Positions 24,205 through 32,609 of a DNA stretch of 64,000 bases are shown one piece after another (the stretch's first letter is position 1; the number at the start of each line of letters is the position of its first letter). The position numbers and the translations under genes are program-made. This stretch comes from Pseudomonadaceae bacterium (GTDB lineage Bacteria; Pseudomonadota; Gammaproteobacteria; Pseudomonadales; Azotimanducaceae). The stretch lies in the NCBI GenBank assembly GCA_024743435.1, contig JANSWO010000001.1:124001-188000 (forward strand), written 5' to 3'. A model generated the notes under the pieces. That model saw nothing but the letters and a program-made list of their open reading frames with translations, searched no databases and was not told the DNA's origin.

Positions 24205-25074
24205 ATGCAGTGGGACGATGCGCGCCTGTTCCTCGCCTTTGCTCGTGAAGGTTCTTTCAGCGCTGCCGCGAAGCGGCTTGGCGTGCAGCACTCCACGGTT
24301 TCTCGCCGCATCCATGCTCTCGAGAAAGCACTCGCCACTCCCCTGGTGGAGCGAAGCTCGACGGGTTACGTCCTTACTCAGGCGGGTGAGGAACTGCAGG
24401 CGACCGCGAGCCGAATGGAGCGTGATCTGTTGCGCTTTGAAGACGCGAGCGCCGGTCAGAGCGACGAGCCGGCGGGCGAGCTGCGCGTGACAGCGATTGC
24501 CAACATGGCATCCACGGTGCTGATGCCGGCGTTTGCCCGCTTCTGCTCGATGTATCCCGGCATCGATTTGCGAATCGAGGTAACCAACCAGTCTGTCCGT
24601 TTGGCCGAGCGCGATGCAGACGTCGCCTTGCGCCAGACCAACGTTCCTGGCGAAACGCTGATTGGCACGCGGCTGACCACGGTCGCCTCTGCCGTTTACG
24701 GCTCCGCCGAATACTGCGCTGCGCTGGCCGATCGGAAGGTGTCCGAAACCTGGGTGAGCGTCGATTGCTGTGACTACCACCGGACGTGGACAAAACAGGC
24801 GCGTCCTCAGCTCGAATCCTCGTTCTGCGTGGATGACACCTCACTCACCGCCGCTGCGCTGAGAGAAGGCCTCGGCGTCGGCTATCTGCCGTGCTTCATG
24901 GGCGACAGCGACCCGGAGCTGGTTCGATTCCGTGAGCCCGAAGAGCAACACGAACTCGGCCTGTGGCTGTTGTACCACCGGGACTTGCGCAGTACGCGGC
25001 GGGTAACGCTATTCCGTGAGCATATGCAGCGTGAGATGCAGGGCGTCAGCCCTCTGTTCGAGGGCCGCAGCTAG
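24205..25074 (+). CDS. LysR-family transcriptional regulator
   Basis: A 289-residue LysR-type regulator. The N-terminal winged helix (WDDARLFLAFAREGSFSAAA, VSRRIHALEKAL, about 2-62) is followed by a periplasmic-binding-like effector domain (about 90-280). ATG 24205 has AGGAG 9 bp upstream. Its divergence from the globin/GFA operon, sharing 118 bp, fits the usual LysR arrangement and suggests regulation of that operon. The inducer is unknown. Confidence 0.93.
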   Translation: MQWDDARLFLAFAREGSFSAAAKRLGVQHSTVSRRIHALEKALATPLVERSSTGYVLTQAGEELQATASRMERDLLRFEDASAGQSDEPAGELRVTAIANMASTVLMPAFARFCSMYPGIDLRIEVTNQSVRLAERDADVALRQTNVPGETLIGTRLTTVASAVYGSAEYCAALADRKVSETWVSVDCCDYHRTWTKQARPQLESSFCVDDTSLTAAALREGLGVGYLPCFMGDSDPELVRFREPEEQHELGLWLLYHRDLRSTRRVTLFREHMQREMQGVSPLFEGRS

Positions 25075-25218
25075 TCGCCGCGAGGACAATGCTGCGCGCG
25101 GAGCCCTCCCGTGGATATACTCAGCACACTCATTCGAGCAACGCGACGACCGATCTGTCGCGAGTATCAGCCACGCAGCCGGTGACTTTGCTCGCTGCGT
25201 TAAAAGGGGGAGAGCCAT

Positions 25219-25725
25219 ATGGCCGTCGACAAGTTTCCGATTGAAGCTTCGCACATCATGATGTTTGCCCGTTCTGTGGGCGACAGCAATCCGATTTACT
25301 ACGACGCGGACTACGCGGAGAAAACGGAACCCGGTGCAATCATCGCGCCGCCGACGTTTGCTCAGTCCAGCGCACAATTCGACCCGGACTATTTCCTGCG
25401 TCCGCATCCCGACAAGGACTGGTTTGGCTCGGGCAAAAACCCGAGTGGCCTCAAGCCGAAGAAAGAGGAAGAGAGTAGCGGCGGCGGTGGTGGTGGCGGC
25501 GGGGGTTTGCACGCCGAGCAACACTTCGAGTACCACCGGCATATATCGCCGGGGGATGTGCTGACGGCAACCAATCTTCCAGGCAAGACCTGGGAGAAAG
25601 AGGGCAAGCGGTCCGGCAAACTCATTTTTAATGAAACGGTGACTGAATATCGTGATCAGAACGGTGAGTTAGTAATTACCGCGCGTGGCGTGGGCGTTCG
25701 CACCGAACGTCCAGTCGATCAATAA
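25219..25725 (+). CDS. MaoC-like dehydratase, N-terminal (FAS1-type) subunit
   Basis: A 168-residue hot-dog protein of the MaoC dehydratase N-terminal type (MMFARSVGDSNPIYYDADYA, then PPTFAQSSAQF, and YHRHISPGDVLTATN). These partner with a catalytic MaoC subunit to hydrate enoyl-CoA/acyl thioesters. Between the two structural halves sits EEESS followed by nine consecutive glycines (25480-25506), encoded by mixed GGC/GGT/GGG codons. It starts after GGGGGAG and the MaoC partner follows 23 bp downstream. Confidence 0.88.
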   Translation: MAVDKFPIEASHIMMFARSVGDSNPIYYDADYAEKTEPGAIIAPPTFAQSSAQFDPDYFLRPHPDKDWFGSGKNPSGLKPKKEEESSGGGGGGGGGLHAEQHFEYHRHISPGDVLTATNLPGKTWEKEGKRSGKLIFNETVTEYRDQNGELVITARGVGVRTERPVDQ

Positions 25726-25748
25726 CGCAGCCCGCCAAGGAGAATCTA

Positions 25749-26171
25749 ATGGCTTTGAAAGCAAGTGACCTGAAGGTTGGCGACACCTACTCTGAGCGCC
25801 TCGTTGAAGATCTAAAACGCACGCAGATTGTGATGTACGCCGGTGCATCGGGCGACTACAACCCGGTTCATACGGACGAGCTTTTCACCAAGAAAGTGGC
25901 GGGTTACCCGTCGGTTTTTGCCCATGGCATGCTCACGATGGGCATGACTGGCGGCATGCTGACCAACTATGTGGGCGACGGCAGGTTGACCAAGTATGGG
26001 GTTCGTTTCACCAACCAGGTGTGGCCTGGTGATGATCTTGATTCCACGGCAACCGTGAAAGAGCTGCGCCAGGAAGGCGACGATATGTTCGTGGATCTCG
26101 ACGTTGTGACGACCAACCAGGACGGCGCAGTCGTACTGTCCGGCTATGCAAGCGCTCGAATCGACGGCTAG
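25749..26171 (+). CDS. MaoC family dehydratase, catalytic subunit
   Basis: A 140-residue hot-dog protein with the hydratase-2 motif: GASGDYNPVHTDELF supplies the catalytic Asp and His, and YPSVFAHGMLTMGM continues the active-site helix. It should hydrate enoyl-CoA as a heterodimer with the protein encoded just upstream. AAGGAG precedes the ATG. The pair is typical of sterol or branched acyl-CoA side-chain degradation loci, but neighbours here do not specify a substrate. Confidence 0.9.
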   Translation: MALKASDLKVGDTYSERLVEDLKRTQIVMYAGASGDYNPVHTDELFTKKVAGYPSVFAHGMLTMGMTGGMLTNYVGDGRLTKYGVRFTNQVWPGDDLDSTATVKELRQEGDDMFVDLDVVTTNQDGAVVLSGYASARIDG

Positions 26172-26208
26172 CGCAGCCTTAATTTGGGTGACGCTGTCGT
26201 TGATAGGG

Positions 26209-27540
26209 TCAGCCGATGCGCATGGCAATGCGGTCGGCTAACCCGGATTCAGGCGTCGCCATTTGTCGATCTGCCAGATAGTGGCGGGCAGTTCTTTTGT
26301 GACCGGCCCGCCTGGCTGATTCGATTATCGACAGCGTGATTACATCGCGCTGTGCATGGCTGCCACCAAATTCGCGCGCTTTATCCCGAACGGCGCTGAA
26401 GCCCTCGAGCGCCGCCGCGTATTCACCTCGCCGATAGAACTCCGCCGCTTCGATAAGTGGCAGACCGATGTTGGTGTTCATTGATTTGAGCTGTGCTGGC
26501 GCATTGGCGTTTGCCGCTGTAACGGCGTGCTTTAGCTCCGCCAGTTCATCCGCGCGATCACAATCCGCAAACGCGAGCGCTGCGTGGAAGTCATTGAACG
26601 CATAGTGTCCGGCCTCGGCCGAGGTTTTCGTCGCCCAGATGTCCGCGACGTTCGCCATTCGATTGCCGATGTCGATATCCAGCAAGCGTAATCGCCAAAG
26701 CAGGGCCGTCAGGTCGAGAAGCGCTATCGAGATGTCTTCTGCATTCGGTGCTAACTGGTCGTCGAATATCGACAGGATCGAGTCGACATCGCCTTTGTCC
26801 AGGTAAAACAGGCACAGATGCCACCAGTTGTGCAGAGCGAAATTGTTGTCTGGGGACCAGTCGTCTACGCGGCTCGTCATGAAGCGGATGCCATCGTCGA
26901 CGCGCCCGGTCATTTCCATGACGTGGGTTTTGGCGTGCACGCCCCATACGTCTTTAGGGTTGATGGCGAGCGCTTGATCGGCAATGGACTCAGCTTTGGC
27001 GTATTCGTTGCACTCTTCCAGACCGAATGCATACATGCTGAGGACGTAGCCGTAACCCGGCGTGTCGGCGTGCCAATGCGGAAGTACTCGTGCCACCCGG
27101 TTTCGAAGGTTGAGCGCATCACCCTGGAAAAAGTCCATGAGGTGAGCGCTCTGGAGCGCGAATGCATCCGTGGGATGTTCAATGAGTAACGCATCTATCT
27201 GTTGGCAGGCCCCTTGCCAATCACCGTCATCCAGCCTCGAGAATGCGGACAGCAGCCGGGCTTCTCTCGGGTTGGCCTGTGGCGCCAGCTCGGCCGCGCG
27301 CTGCAGCGACGACTTTGCCGCCAGGGCGAACCGCTTCTCGGATGAGCTGTACAGCGCGAACGCCTTAAACAGATGTGCGAGCAGAAAATCCGGATGCTCC
27401 GACAGCACGGATTTGAGTTCTGCCATTGGGTCGCCCACGTAGCACTGGAAAGCCAGCAGTGCGCGTTCGAAGCCAGCGAGTGCATCGGCGTCGCCGTAGC
27501 TGACTGGCACGCCGCGAATGTCGATGCTGGTTTCGCTCAT
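26209..27540 (-). CDS. TTC38-like tetratricopeptide repeat protein
   Basis: A 443-residue helical-repeat protein resembling the TPR38 (TTC38) family conserved from bacteria to animals: ALAGFERALLAFQCYVGDP at the N-terminus, HLFKAFALYSSS, HWHADTPGYGYVLSMYAFGLEE, and the diagnostic VHAKTHVMEMTGRVDDGIRF and LHNWWHLCLFYLDKGD motifs. There is no signal peptide. The molecular function is not established; TPR folds usually bind proteins. ATG 27540 has GAGG upstream. It is on the opposite strand from the MaoC genes and upstream of an SDR. Confidence 0.85.
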   Translation of the reverse strand: MSETSIDIRGVPVSYGDADALAGFERALLAFQCYVGDPMAELKSVLSEHPDFLLAHLFKAFALYSSSEKRFALAAKSSLQRAAELAPQANPREARLLSAFSRLDDGDWQGACQQIDALLIEHPTDAFALQSAHLMDFFQGDALNLRNRVARVLPHWHADTPGYGYVLSMYAFGLEECNEYAKAESIADQALAINPKDVWGVHAKTHVMEMTGRVDDGIRFMTSRVDDWSPDNNFALHNWWHLCLFYLDKGDVDSILSIFDDQLAPNAEDISIALLDLTALLWRLRLLDIDIGNRMANVADIWATKTSAEAGHYAFNDFHAALAFADCDRADELAELKHAVTAANANAPAQLKSMNTNIGLPLIEAAEFYRRGEYAAALEGFSAVRDKAREFGGSHAQRDVITLSIIESARRAGHKRTARHYLADRQMATPESGLADRIAMRIG

Positions 27541-27583
27541 GAACTACCTCGCCAGGCCGCTGATGGACTGTTCGTTCTAGAGC

Positions 27584-28294
27584 TTACCAACGCTCAATCG
27601 ATGTGCGCACGTCCACCTCGAAAGACCACGCCGTGGGCCTTTGATTGTGAAGGTACTCAAAGCCATCGACGATGCCGTCGAGACTAATCATGCCTTCGCT
27701 TCCTAGGCGCTCGGCATAGTCCGGAAAGCCATGCTTTATCTTATCGCCACAGATGGGACCGTCGATGACCACGTGCCCAACGTGAATACCATCCGGGCCG
27801 ACTTCTTTTGCGAGTGCCTGGGCAAAGTTTCGCAGCGCGCCCTTCGCCGAGTTAAATGCTCCGAAGTTGGCCCTCCCGCGTAGTGAAGCACTGGCGCCCG
27901 TAAACAGGATGGTGCCACCCTGGGGCATGGCATTGACGGCTGCCCGTCCAAACAGGAAAGCTCCGAAGCAGCAAACTTTCCAGCTGTCTTCGAAGTAGGT
28001 TGCGGACATGTCCCGGATTTTGCCTGGCGTATTGTTACCTGCGTTGTAAATCGCCAGCTTCAGCGGTCCGGGCAGGTTTTGGAACAGGGCTCTGCAATCA
28101 GTTTCCTCTGTTGCATCACTCACTACAGCGGTTGCCTTGCCACCGTTTTTCTCGATGAACTCGACCACGGCTGCCAGCTTATCCTCGCTGCGTCCCGCGG
28201 CGATCACGTGCAGCCCCTGGTCGGCAAAGCGATAGCACAGTTGTGCGCCAAGCCCCTGATCCGGGCCGACTCCAAGAACGATTGCGGTATCCAC
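27584..28294 (-). CDS. SDR-family protein lacking the catalytic tyrosine
   Basis: A 236-residue Rossmann protein with GVGPDQGLGAQL (dinucleotide motif) and YNAGNNTPG (the NNAG-like motif). Where classical SDRs have Tyr-x-x-x-Lys, this has Phe in FGAFNSAKGALRNFA, so the catalytic Tyr is Phe while Lys remains. It ends in SFEVDVRTSIERW, closely like the second atypical SDR at 38838. The GTG start is set by GAGGAG upstream. It may bind NAD(P)H without normal reductase chemistry, or use another base. A YCII-like gene lies upstream. Confidence 0.85.
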   Translation of the reverse strand: MDTAIVLGVGPDQGLGAQLCYRFADQGLHVIAAGRSEDKLAAVVEFIEKNGGKATAVVSDATEETDCRALFQNLPGPLKLAIYNAGNNTPGKIRDMSATYFEDSWKVCCFGAFLFGRAAVNAMPQGGTILFTGASASLRGRANFGAFNSAKGALRNFAQALAKEVGPDGIHVGHVVIDGPICGDKIKHGFPDYAERLGSEGMISLDGIVDGFEYLHNQRPTAWSFEVDVRTSIERW

Positions 28295-28341
28295 TGTTTA
28301 CAACTCCTCTGTACGGCATTCTGCATGCTGCATGCAGAAAC

Positions 28342-28626
28342 TCACTTCGGCGCGGGAATTGCCTGACGGATGCGCTGAATCTCAACGCTCCCCCACAGCC
28401 CCGCCTTGGTATACGGATCGTCCGCATGGAATGCTTCTACTTCGGCACGACTGTCGGCTTTAAGCAGAAAGATTGAGCCGAGCAACGTGGTGTCGTCATC
28501 GTCGACCATGGGCCCCGCGAATTGAATCGCCTCAGCATTGGCCCCAGCCCAGGCTAGATGCTCCGCACGGGTCGCCATGCGTAGATCCAGACCGTCGGCC
28601 TTGTCACGACAGATCAGTGCGTACAT
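28342..28626 (-). CDS. YCII-related domain protein
   Basis: A 94-residue ferredoxin-like protein of the YciI family: MYALICRDKADGLDLRMATR at the start, FAGPMVDDDD, and DPYTKAGLWGSVEIQRIRQ with the conserved Asp-Pro-Tyr. YciI-like proteins have a putative His/Asp site; the function is mostly unknown. GGGAG precedes ATG 28626. It sits between two catabolic genes on the same strand (alpha/beta hydrolase 32 bp upstream, SDR downstream), so it probably belongs to one operon. Confidence 0.88.
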   Translation of the reverse strand: MYALICRDKADGLDLRMATRAEHLAWAGANAEAIQFAGPMVDDDDTTLLGSIFLLKADSRAEVEAFHADDPYTKAGLWGSVEIQRIRQAIPAPK

Positions 28627-28658
28627 ACAATCGTTCTCCCGTTAAAGATTCAGCGGCG

Positions 28659-29579
28659 TTAGTTAAGCGCGTCGCGTAGATAGCCTGTTGCGTCATCCAT
28701 CGCCGCCTTCGAACAGGCGAACACATGCGCCATGGCCAGAAAATCATGGACCAGACCATCGTACTGTCGATACGTCGTTTGCACGCCAGCCGCTTCAAGT
28801 GCATCGGCGTAGGCTTTGCCTTCGTCGCGCAGCGGATCGAACTCGGCGGTGCATACGACAGCAGGAGCGACACCCGTGAGGCTCTCGGCCTTCAGAGGCG
28901 ATGCATCCGCTTCGCCGCGCCGCGCTTCCGGGCAGTAGTGATTCCAGAACCACTGCATGCCTTCGCGTTCGAGCATGTAGCCCTCGCCGTTCTCCGCATA
29001 GGACGGGCGATCGAGATCGGCATCGGTTACCGGATACATCAGCAGCTGCAGGGCGATCGCCGGTGCGCCATGTTCCGCGGCTTTGCGGGCGACGATGGCG
29101 GCGAGGTTGCCGCCAGCAGATTCACCGGTGACGGCGATTTTGCCATTGCCACCGAGCGCCTCGATGTTGTCAGCCACCCACATCGTTGCCGCCCAGGCGT
29201 CCTCGACGGCAGCCGGATAGGGGTGTTCCGGGGCTAGGCGGTAGTCCACGGAAACCACCACGCAGTCGGCGTCGCTGGCCAATGTGCGGCAGACGTTGTC
29301 TGAGGTGTCGAGATCGCCGAAGACCCAGCCGCCACCATGAAAATTGACGACGATGCCATGGGGGCCGTCGCTCCCGGGTTTGTAGATGCGCACGGGAATG
29401 TCACCGGCAGGACCAGGCGCGTTCGTATTTTCGACCTCAGCGATCGCGACGGCGGCGTCTGCTGGCCGCATCATGCCGTAGAGCGCCCGTGACTCAACCG
29501 GGCTCATGCTGGTAATGGACGGCCCAGGGGCCGCTTGGAGCTGCTCGAGCATTGCCTGGTATTCGGGTGCGAGGGGCAT
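28659..29579 (-). CDS. Hormone-sensitive-lipase-type alpha/beta hydrolase
   Basis: A 306-residue esterase of family IV. The oxyanion motif is HGGGW (81-85), the nucleophile Ser154 is in GESAGG, the acid is in FDPLRDEG and the His is in GLVHDF near residue 283. It hydrolyses short-chain esters, or opens lactones, in the cytoplasm. The start at 29579 (MPLAPEY) has AGGAG 8 bp upstream; a longer open frame to 29999 is not supported. It leads an operon with the YCII and SDR genes. Confidence 0.92.
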   Translation of the reverse strand: MPLAPEYQAMLEQLQAAPGPSITSMSPVESRALYGMMRPADAAVAIAEVENTNAPGPAGDIPVRIYKPGSDGPHGIVVNFHGGGWVFGDLDTSDNVCRTLASDADCVVVSVDYRLAPEHPYPAAVEDAWAATMWVADNIEALGGNGKIAVTGESAGGNLAAIVARKAAEHGAPAIALQLLMYPVTDADLDRPSYAENGEGYMLEREGMQWFWNHYCPEARRGEADASPLKAESLTGVAPAVVCTAEFDPLRDEGKAYADALEAAGVQTTYRQYDGLVHDFLAMAHVFACSKAAMDDATGYLRDALN

Positions 29580-29708
29580 GAAAGTCTCCTTTGTCCGTCG
29601 ATGGCGCGGGTGCAGCCAGCGACTTGTTTTGTCTATCGCCGGCACTATATATGAGGTCACGGCAGATATGAGGCCGCGCTGTCCGCGTGGGTCATGTTCT
29701 GAAACCAC

Positions 29709-29728
29709 GCGACAGTGTGGACTGTCGC
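29709..29728. promoter_or_regulatory. Operator-like palindrome upstream of the clpP-like gene
   Basis: GCGACAGT, a GTGG spacer and ACTGTCGC form a perfect inverted repeat of 8-bp arms in the divergent gap between the esterase and ClpP-like genes. It could be a repressor site for either gene. Confidence 0.4.
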
Positions 29729-29865
29729 CTACAGTTAACGAGTTGGCTGGTGTAGTCTGCTCTTCCCTCGGATTCCGAGAAGCAGGGTGAGTAGCTAGCG
29801 CCCATTTCCAACAAGACTTCGCGGCACGCGCAGACAGACAGCAGAACGAAAACAGAGAGGCCCGC

Positions 29866-30480
29866 ATGACCAAGCAAACGAGTGACGCACAGATTCGGCT
29901 CGACGATGAGTCCGATACTCCGGACGTCGCCAAGCAGTTCAACTTCCTGGAAAACAGCCTGCTCAGCAAGCGAACGCTGACGCTGTTTGGCGAGGTCAAT
30001 ACCCTCGTCGCCCAGCGAACTGCAGAGAAGCTGCTGTCGTTGTCCTATGACAGTGATGAGCCGATCACGCTGTTCATCGGCTCACCCGGTGGCCACGTCG
30101 AGTCCGGCGATACCATTTTCGACATGATTCAGTTCATTAAGCCGGTCGTGCGCATTGTCGGCACCGGTTGGGTGGGCAGCATCGCGACCCACATCTACCT
30201 TGCGGCGGACAAGGAGAATCGCTACTGCTTGCCAAACACCCGATTCCTGATTCACCAGCCAGCTGGTGGCTTTGGCGGTGATGCGCTGGACATCCAGATT
30301 CAGGCGAAAGAGATCATCCGGACCCGTGAACGCATCAACCGCGTTATTGCGGAACGCACCGGCAACACTTACGAGAAGATTGTCGAAGACACCGAGCGGG
30401 ACTTCTGGATGGGCCCGGAAGAGTCCGTGGAGTACGGGCTCGTTGGCAAGATCATCTCGTCGATCGACGAGCTTGATTAG
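29866..30480 (+). CDS. ClpP-family serine protease paralogue
   Basis: A 204-residue ClpP-fold protein, close to the normal 207. The catalytic Ser105 lies in GWVGSIATHI (canonical is AASMGA), His130 in RFLIHQP and Asp179 in DTERDFW, so the triad is intact although the loop around Ser is unusual. Substrate-channel features such as SPGGHVESGDTIFD and the handle helix GGDALDIQIQAKEI are kept. No clpX or lon follows, unlike the housekeeping clpP locus, so this is probably a second ClpP. An effective terminator follows at 30502. Confidence 0.88.
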   Translation: MTKQTSDAQIRLDDESDTPDVAKQFNFLENSLLSKRTLTLFGEVNTLVAQRTAEKLLSLSYDSDEPITLFIGSPGGHVESGDTIFDMIQFIKPVVRIVGTGWVGSIATHIYLAADKENRYCLPNTRFLIHQPAGGFGGDALDIQIQAKEIIRTRERINRVIAERTGNTYEKIVEDTERDFWMGPEESVEYGLVGKIISSIDELD

Positions 30481-30501
30481 GATTGCGCTGATCTAAATGC
30501 A

Positions 30502-30529
30502 AAAACGCCCGCTTCTGCGGGCGTTTTCG
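30502..30529 (+). terminator. Rho-independent terminator of the clpP-like gene
   Basis: AAAACGCCCGC and GCGGGCGTTTT form an 11-bp stem with a TTCT loop, followed by a short T-containing tail. Confidence 0.92.
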
Positions 30530-30618
30530 TATTTGTCTGTTGAACTGGTGAACTGGCAAGCTCATCAAAGGCCCGTCACGCGGAGGCCTCAGCCCAGGGT
30601 AGGCCCCCGAAGTCGGGC

Positions 30619-30684
30619 TAGCTGAAGGAAGCCGGAGTAGCTGATGGAAGCCGGAGTAGCTGATGGAAGCCGGACTAGCTGAAG
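30619..30684 (-). repeat. 19-bp tandem repeat, about 3.5 copies
   Basis: Near-identical units reading tagctga(a/t)ggaagccgga on the + strand start at 30619, 30638 and 30657, with a partial copy at 30676. They overlap the 3' end of a possible small ORF and contain its stop codon on the minus strand. There is no coding signal. Confidence 0.75.
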
Positions 30685-30773
30685 AAAGGCAGGCTGACGT
30701 AGGCCAGAAACACGGTCACGGCAAGGATACCCTGGGAGGTCTGGCTGGCAGCGGTCTGTTTGAGCTTGTCCAT
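30675..30773 (-). CDS. Possible 32-residue single-helix membrane protein
   Basis: A small open frame encodes MDKLKQTAASQTSQGILAVT, followed by a hydrophobic stretch ending VSLPFFS. It has a polar N-terminus and one transmembrane helix, typical of bacterial small membrane proteins. No strong ribosome site is visible, so it may be spurious. Its stop lies in the 19-bp tandem repeats. It reads away from the YeiH gene region. Confidence 0.4.
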   Translation of the reverse strand: MDKLKQTAASQTSQGILAVTVFLAYVSLPFFS

Positions 30774-30854
30774 GCACGCAACATAGTGGCGCAGCCTCGG
30801 CACCGGAAATAACGAAACGTTGTATCGATATGCTCGCGAGCGAGATTGTCGCGG

Positions 30855-31826
30855 CTAGCTGCTGACCGCCATGACACCGATCATCGCGAGCGGCGCCATG
30901 ACCAGCCAGATCACCACGGCGAACAGGCCATCCCGGCCCTTCAATCTGGCCAGCGTTGCGCGGTTCAGCTCCAACCCCACCAGGAACAAAGCAACGACGA
31001 GCAGAAGCTTGCTGATGCTAGCTGCGGAGCTCACGGCGAGATCAGGCAACGGTACCCAGGTAGCAATGCCGGCCGCCACAATGAACAGCACGACAAACAG
31101 CGGGATGCTGGCGCGCCGTAGGGCGTCGCCGCCGCGTTCGCCGTTACGCCATATCCCGAGAAATATAACGAGTGGCACGAGCCACAGGGTGCGACCCAGT
31201 TTTACGGTTGTTGCCACCTCGGCGGCGTCCTGGCCATAAATCGCTGCGGTAGCGACCACCGACGAGGTGTCATGGACCGCGAGCGCCGCAAATGCGCCGA
31301 AGTCCACCTGGCTCATGTCCAGCCAGGTGCCGAGGTGGGGAAAAGTGAGCAGTGCAACCAGGTTGAGCAGGAAGACGGCACCCAACGCGACACCGATGCG
31401 CCCTGGGTCTGCTTTCAGAAGCGGCGCCGCGGCGGCGATCGCGGTGCCGCCACAAATCGCCGTGCCGATGGTCAGCAGGCCGCCAGTGATTGGGTCAATC
31501 TTCAGCAGCTTCGCCAGCACCAGGCCAATCGCGAAAGTGGCGAGTACATAGCCGGTAACTACCCCGGCGTAGGTGCTCGACAGCGCAACAACAGCGCCAA
31601 GGTTCATGCTGAAGCCTAAAAGCACGATGGCGCTCTGGAGGGCGAGTTTGGCGTAGTGTGACGATTGGCTGATCGGGTTGCTGCCCAGCAACAGAACGTA
31701 GATGGCGCCACCGATCAACCCCACCGCCGGATTGCGCAGTATTAGTCCCGGCGCGATCGCAGCCGCCAACCCGAGCAGGTGTAGCGCGTTGGTGGGTAGT
31801 GACAGTCTATTGAGCAAAGCCTGCAA
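30855..31826 (-). CDS. YeiH family putative sulfate exporter-like membrane protein
   Basis: A 323-residue inner-membrane protein with about ten helices of the YeiH/UPF0324 family. Family marks are RNPAVGLIGGAIYVLLLG, LQSAIVLLGFSMNLGAVV, TIGTAICGGTAIAAAAPLL and DFGAFAALAVHDTSSVVATA. It is often annotated as a sulfate exporter, though direct evidence is limited. It lies divergent from an Lrp-type regulator 125 bp away, a typical pairing that suggests control by it. Confidence 0.93.
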   Translation of the reverse strand: MQALLNRLSLPTNALHLLGLAAAIAPGLILRNPAVGLIGGAIYVLLLGSNPISQSSHYAKLALQSAIVLLGFSMNLGAVVALSSTYAGVVTGYVLATFAIGLVLAKLLKIDPITGGLLTIGTAICGGTAIAAAAPLLKADPGRIGVALGAVFLLNLVALLTFPHLGTWLDMSQVDFGAFAALAVHDTSSVVATAAIYGQDAAEVATTVKLGRTLWLVPLVIFLGIWRNGERGGDALRRASIPLFVVLFIVAAGIATWVPLPDLAVSSAASISKLLLVVALFLVGLELNRATLARLKGRDGLFAVVIWLVMAPLAMIGVMAVSS

Positions 31827-31951
31827 TCGCCTGACCAGTAGTTAAAGCACGGTACATGAACCTTAGGCCGCGCAATGAGCAAATTTGTCTCGAAATTGTC
31901 GATAGTGCGGGTAAGCTTGGTGAATAATTTGATGAAAGCAGAAAAAGATAG

Positions 31952-32422
31952 ATGAAATTTGATCAAATTGATCGACAGCTGCTCATGCTGTTGCAGCAGG
32001 ACTGCAGCCTGTCCAACGCAGAACTCGCGGATAAGGTGCATCTGTCCGCCAATGCCTGTTGGCGGCGCATAAAGCGGCTGGAGGATGACGGCGTGATCGA
32101 GCGGCGGGTTGCCCTGCTATCGAGCGAGGCCCTCGATTTGCCGGTGACCGTATTCGTCACAATTAAGACAAGTGAGCACAACGATGCCTGGCTGAAACGG
32201 TTTGCCGAGGGTGTGGTGCAGCTGCCCGAGGTGGTTGGTTTCTACCGCATGAGCGGTGATATCGACTACATGCTCAAGGTCGTGGTCCGCGACATTCAGG
32301 ATTATGACCGGGTCTACAAACGGCTGATCGCGATTGTGCCGCTGCATGACGTCTCGTCGATGTTCGCGATGGAGTGCCTCAAATCATCGACGGAGCTGCC
32401 GTTGACGCATTTGCGGGGTTGA
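31952..32422 (+). CDS. Lrp/AsnC family transcriptional regulator
   Basis: A 156-residue regulator. It has an N-terminal helix-turn-helix (about 5-60: IDRQLLMLLQQDCSLSNAEL and CWRRIKRLEDDGVIERR) and a C-terminal RAM ligand-binding domain (VFVTIKTSEHNDAWLKRF and SGDIDYMLKVVVRDIQDY). It usually senses an amino acid as an octamer. It is divergent from the YeiH-type transporter, its likely target. Confidence 0.93.
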   Translation: MKFDQIDRQLLMLLQQDCSLSNAELADKVHLSANACWRRIKRLEDDGVIERRVALLSSEALDLPVTVFVTIKTSEHNDAWLKRFAEGVVQLPEVVGFYRMSGDIDYMLKVVVRDIQDYDRVYKRLIAIVPLHDVSSMFAMECLKSSTELPLTHLRG

Positions 32423-32510
32423 TAGTTTTGTTGCTTGCTTAAGCGTGTCCTGAAGTTAAGGCGGGTTTGGCAGGGGCTCTCTACCCGCTCTGCGGCCTGC
32501 TTCTCCAGTC

Positions 32511-32551
32511 GTCGTTGCGAGGAGTGGCGAAGCCACGACGTGGCAATCTCC
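32511..32551. repeat. REP-like palindromic element
   Basis: GTCGTTGCGAGG, a central inverted pair GTGGC-gaa-GCCAC, and a terminal GTGGCAATCTCC form a dispersed-repeat signature seen in many Gammaproteobacteria. It shares the start (GTCrTTGCGA) and end (GGCAATCTC) with the pair near 44.3 kb but has a different core. Confidence 0.6.
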
Positions 32552-32609
32552 TTGTTTGCGAAGATACCCCTCAGTCGCACGCCTTATCACGCCTATGGCT
32601 ACCGTCGAA

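Noticed and set aside
28659-29999. A longer 446-residue hydrolase
   Set aside because: The part upstream of 29579 is Ser/Arg-rich and unlike the family, and an AGGAG site precedes the internal ATG.
30619-30684. CRISPR or integron-type repeat
   Set aside because: The 19-bp units are directly adjacent, with no spacers and no integrase or cas genes.
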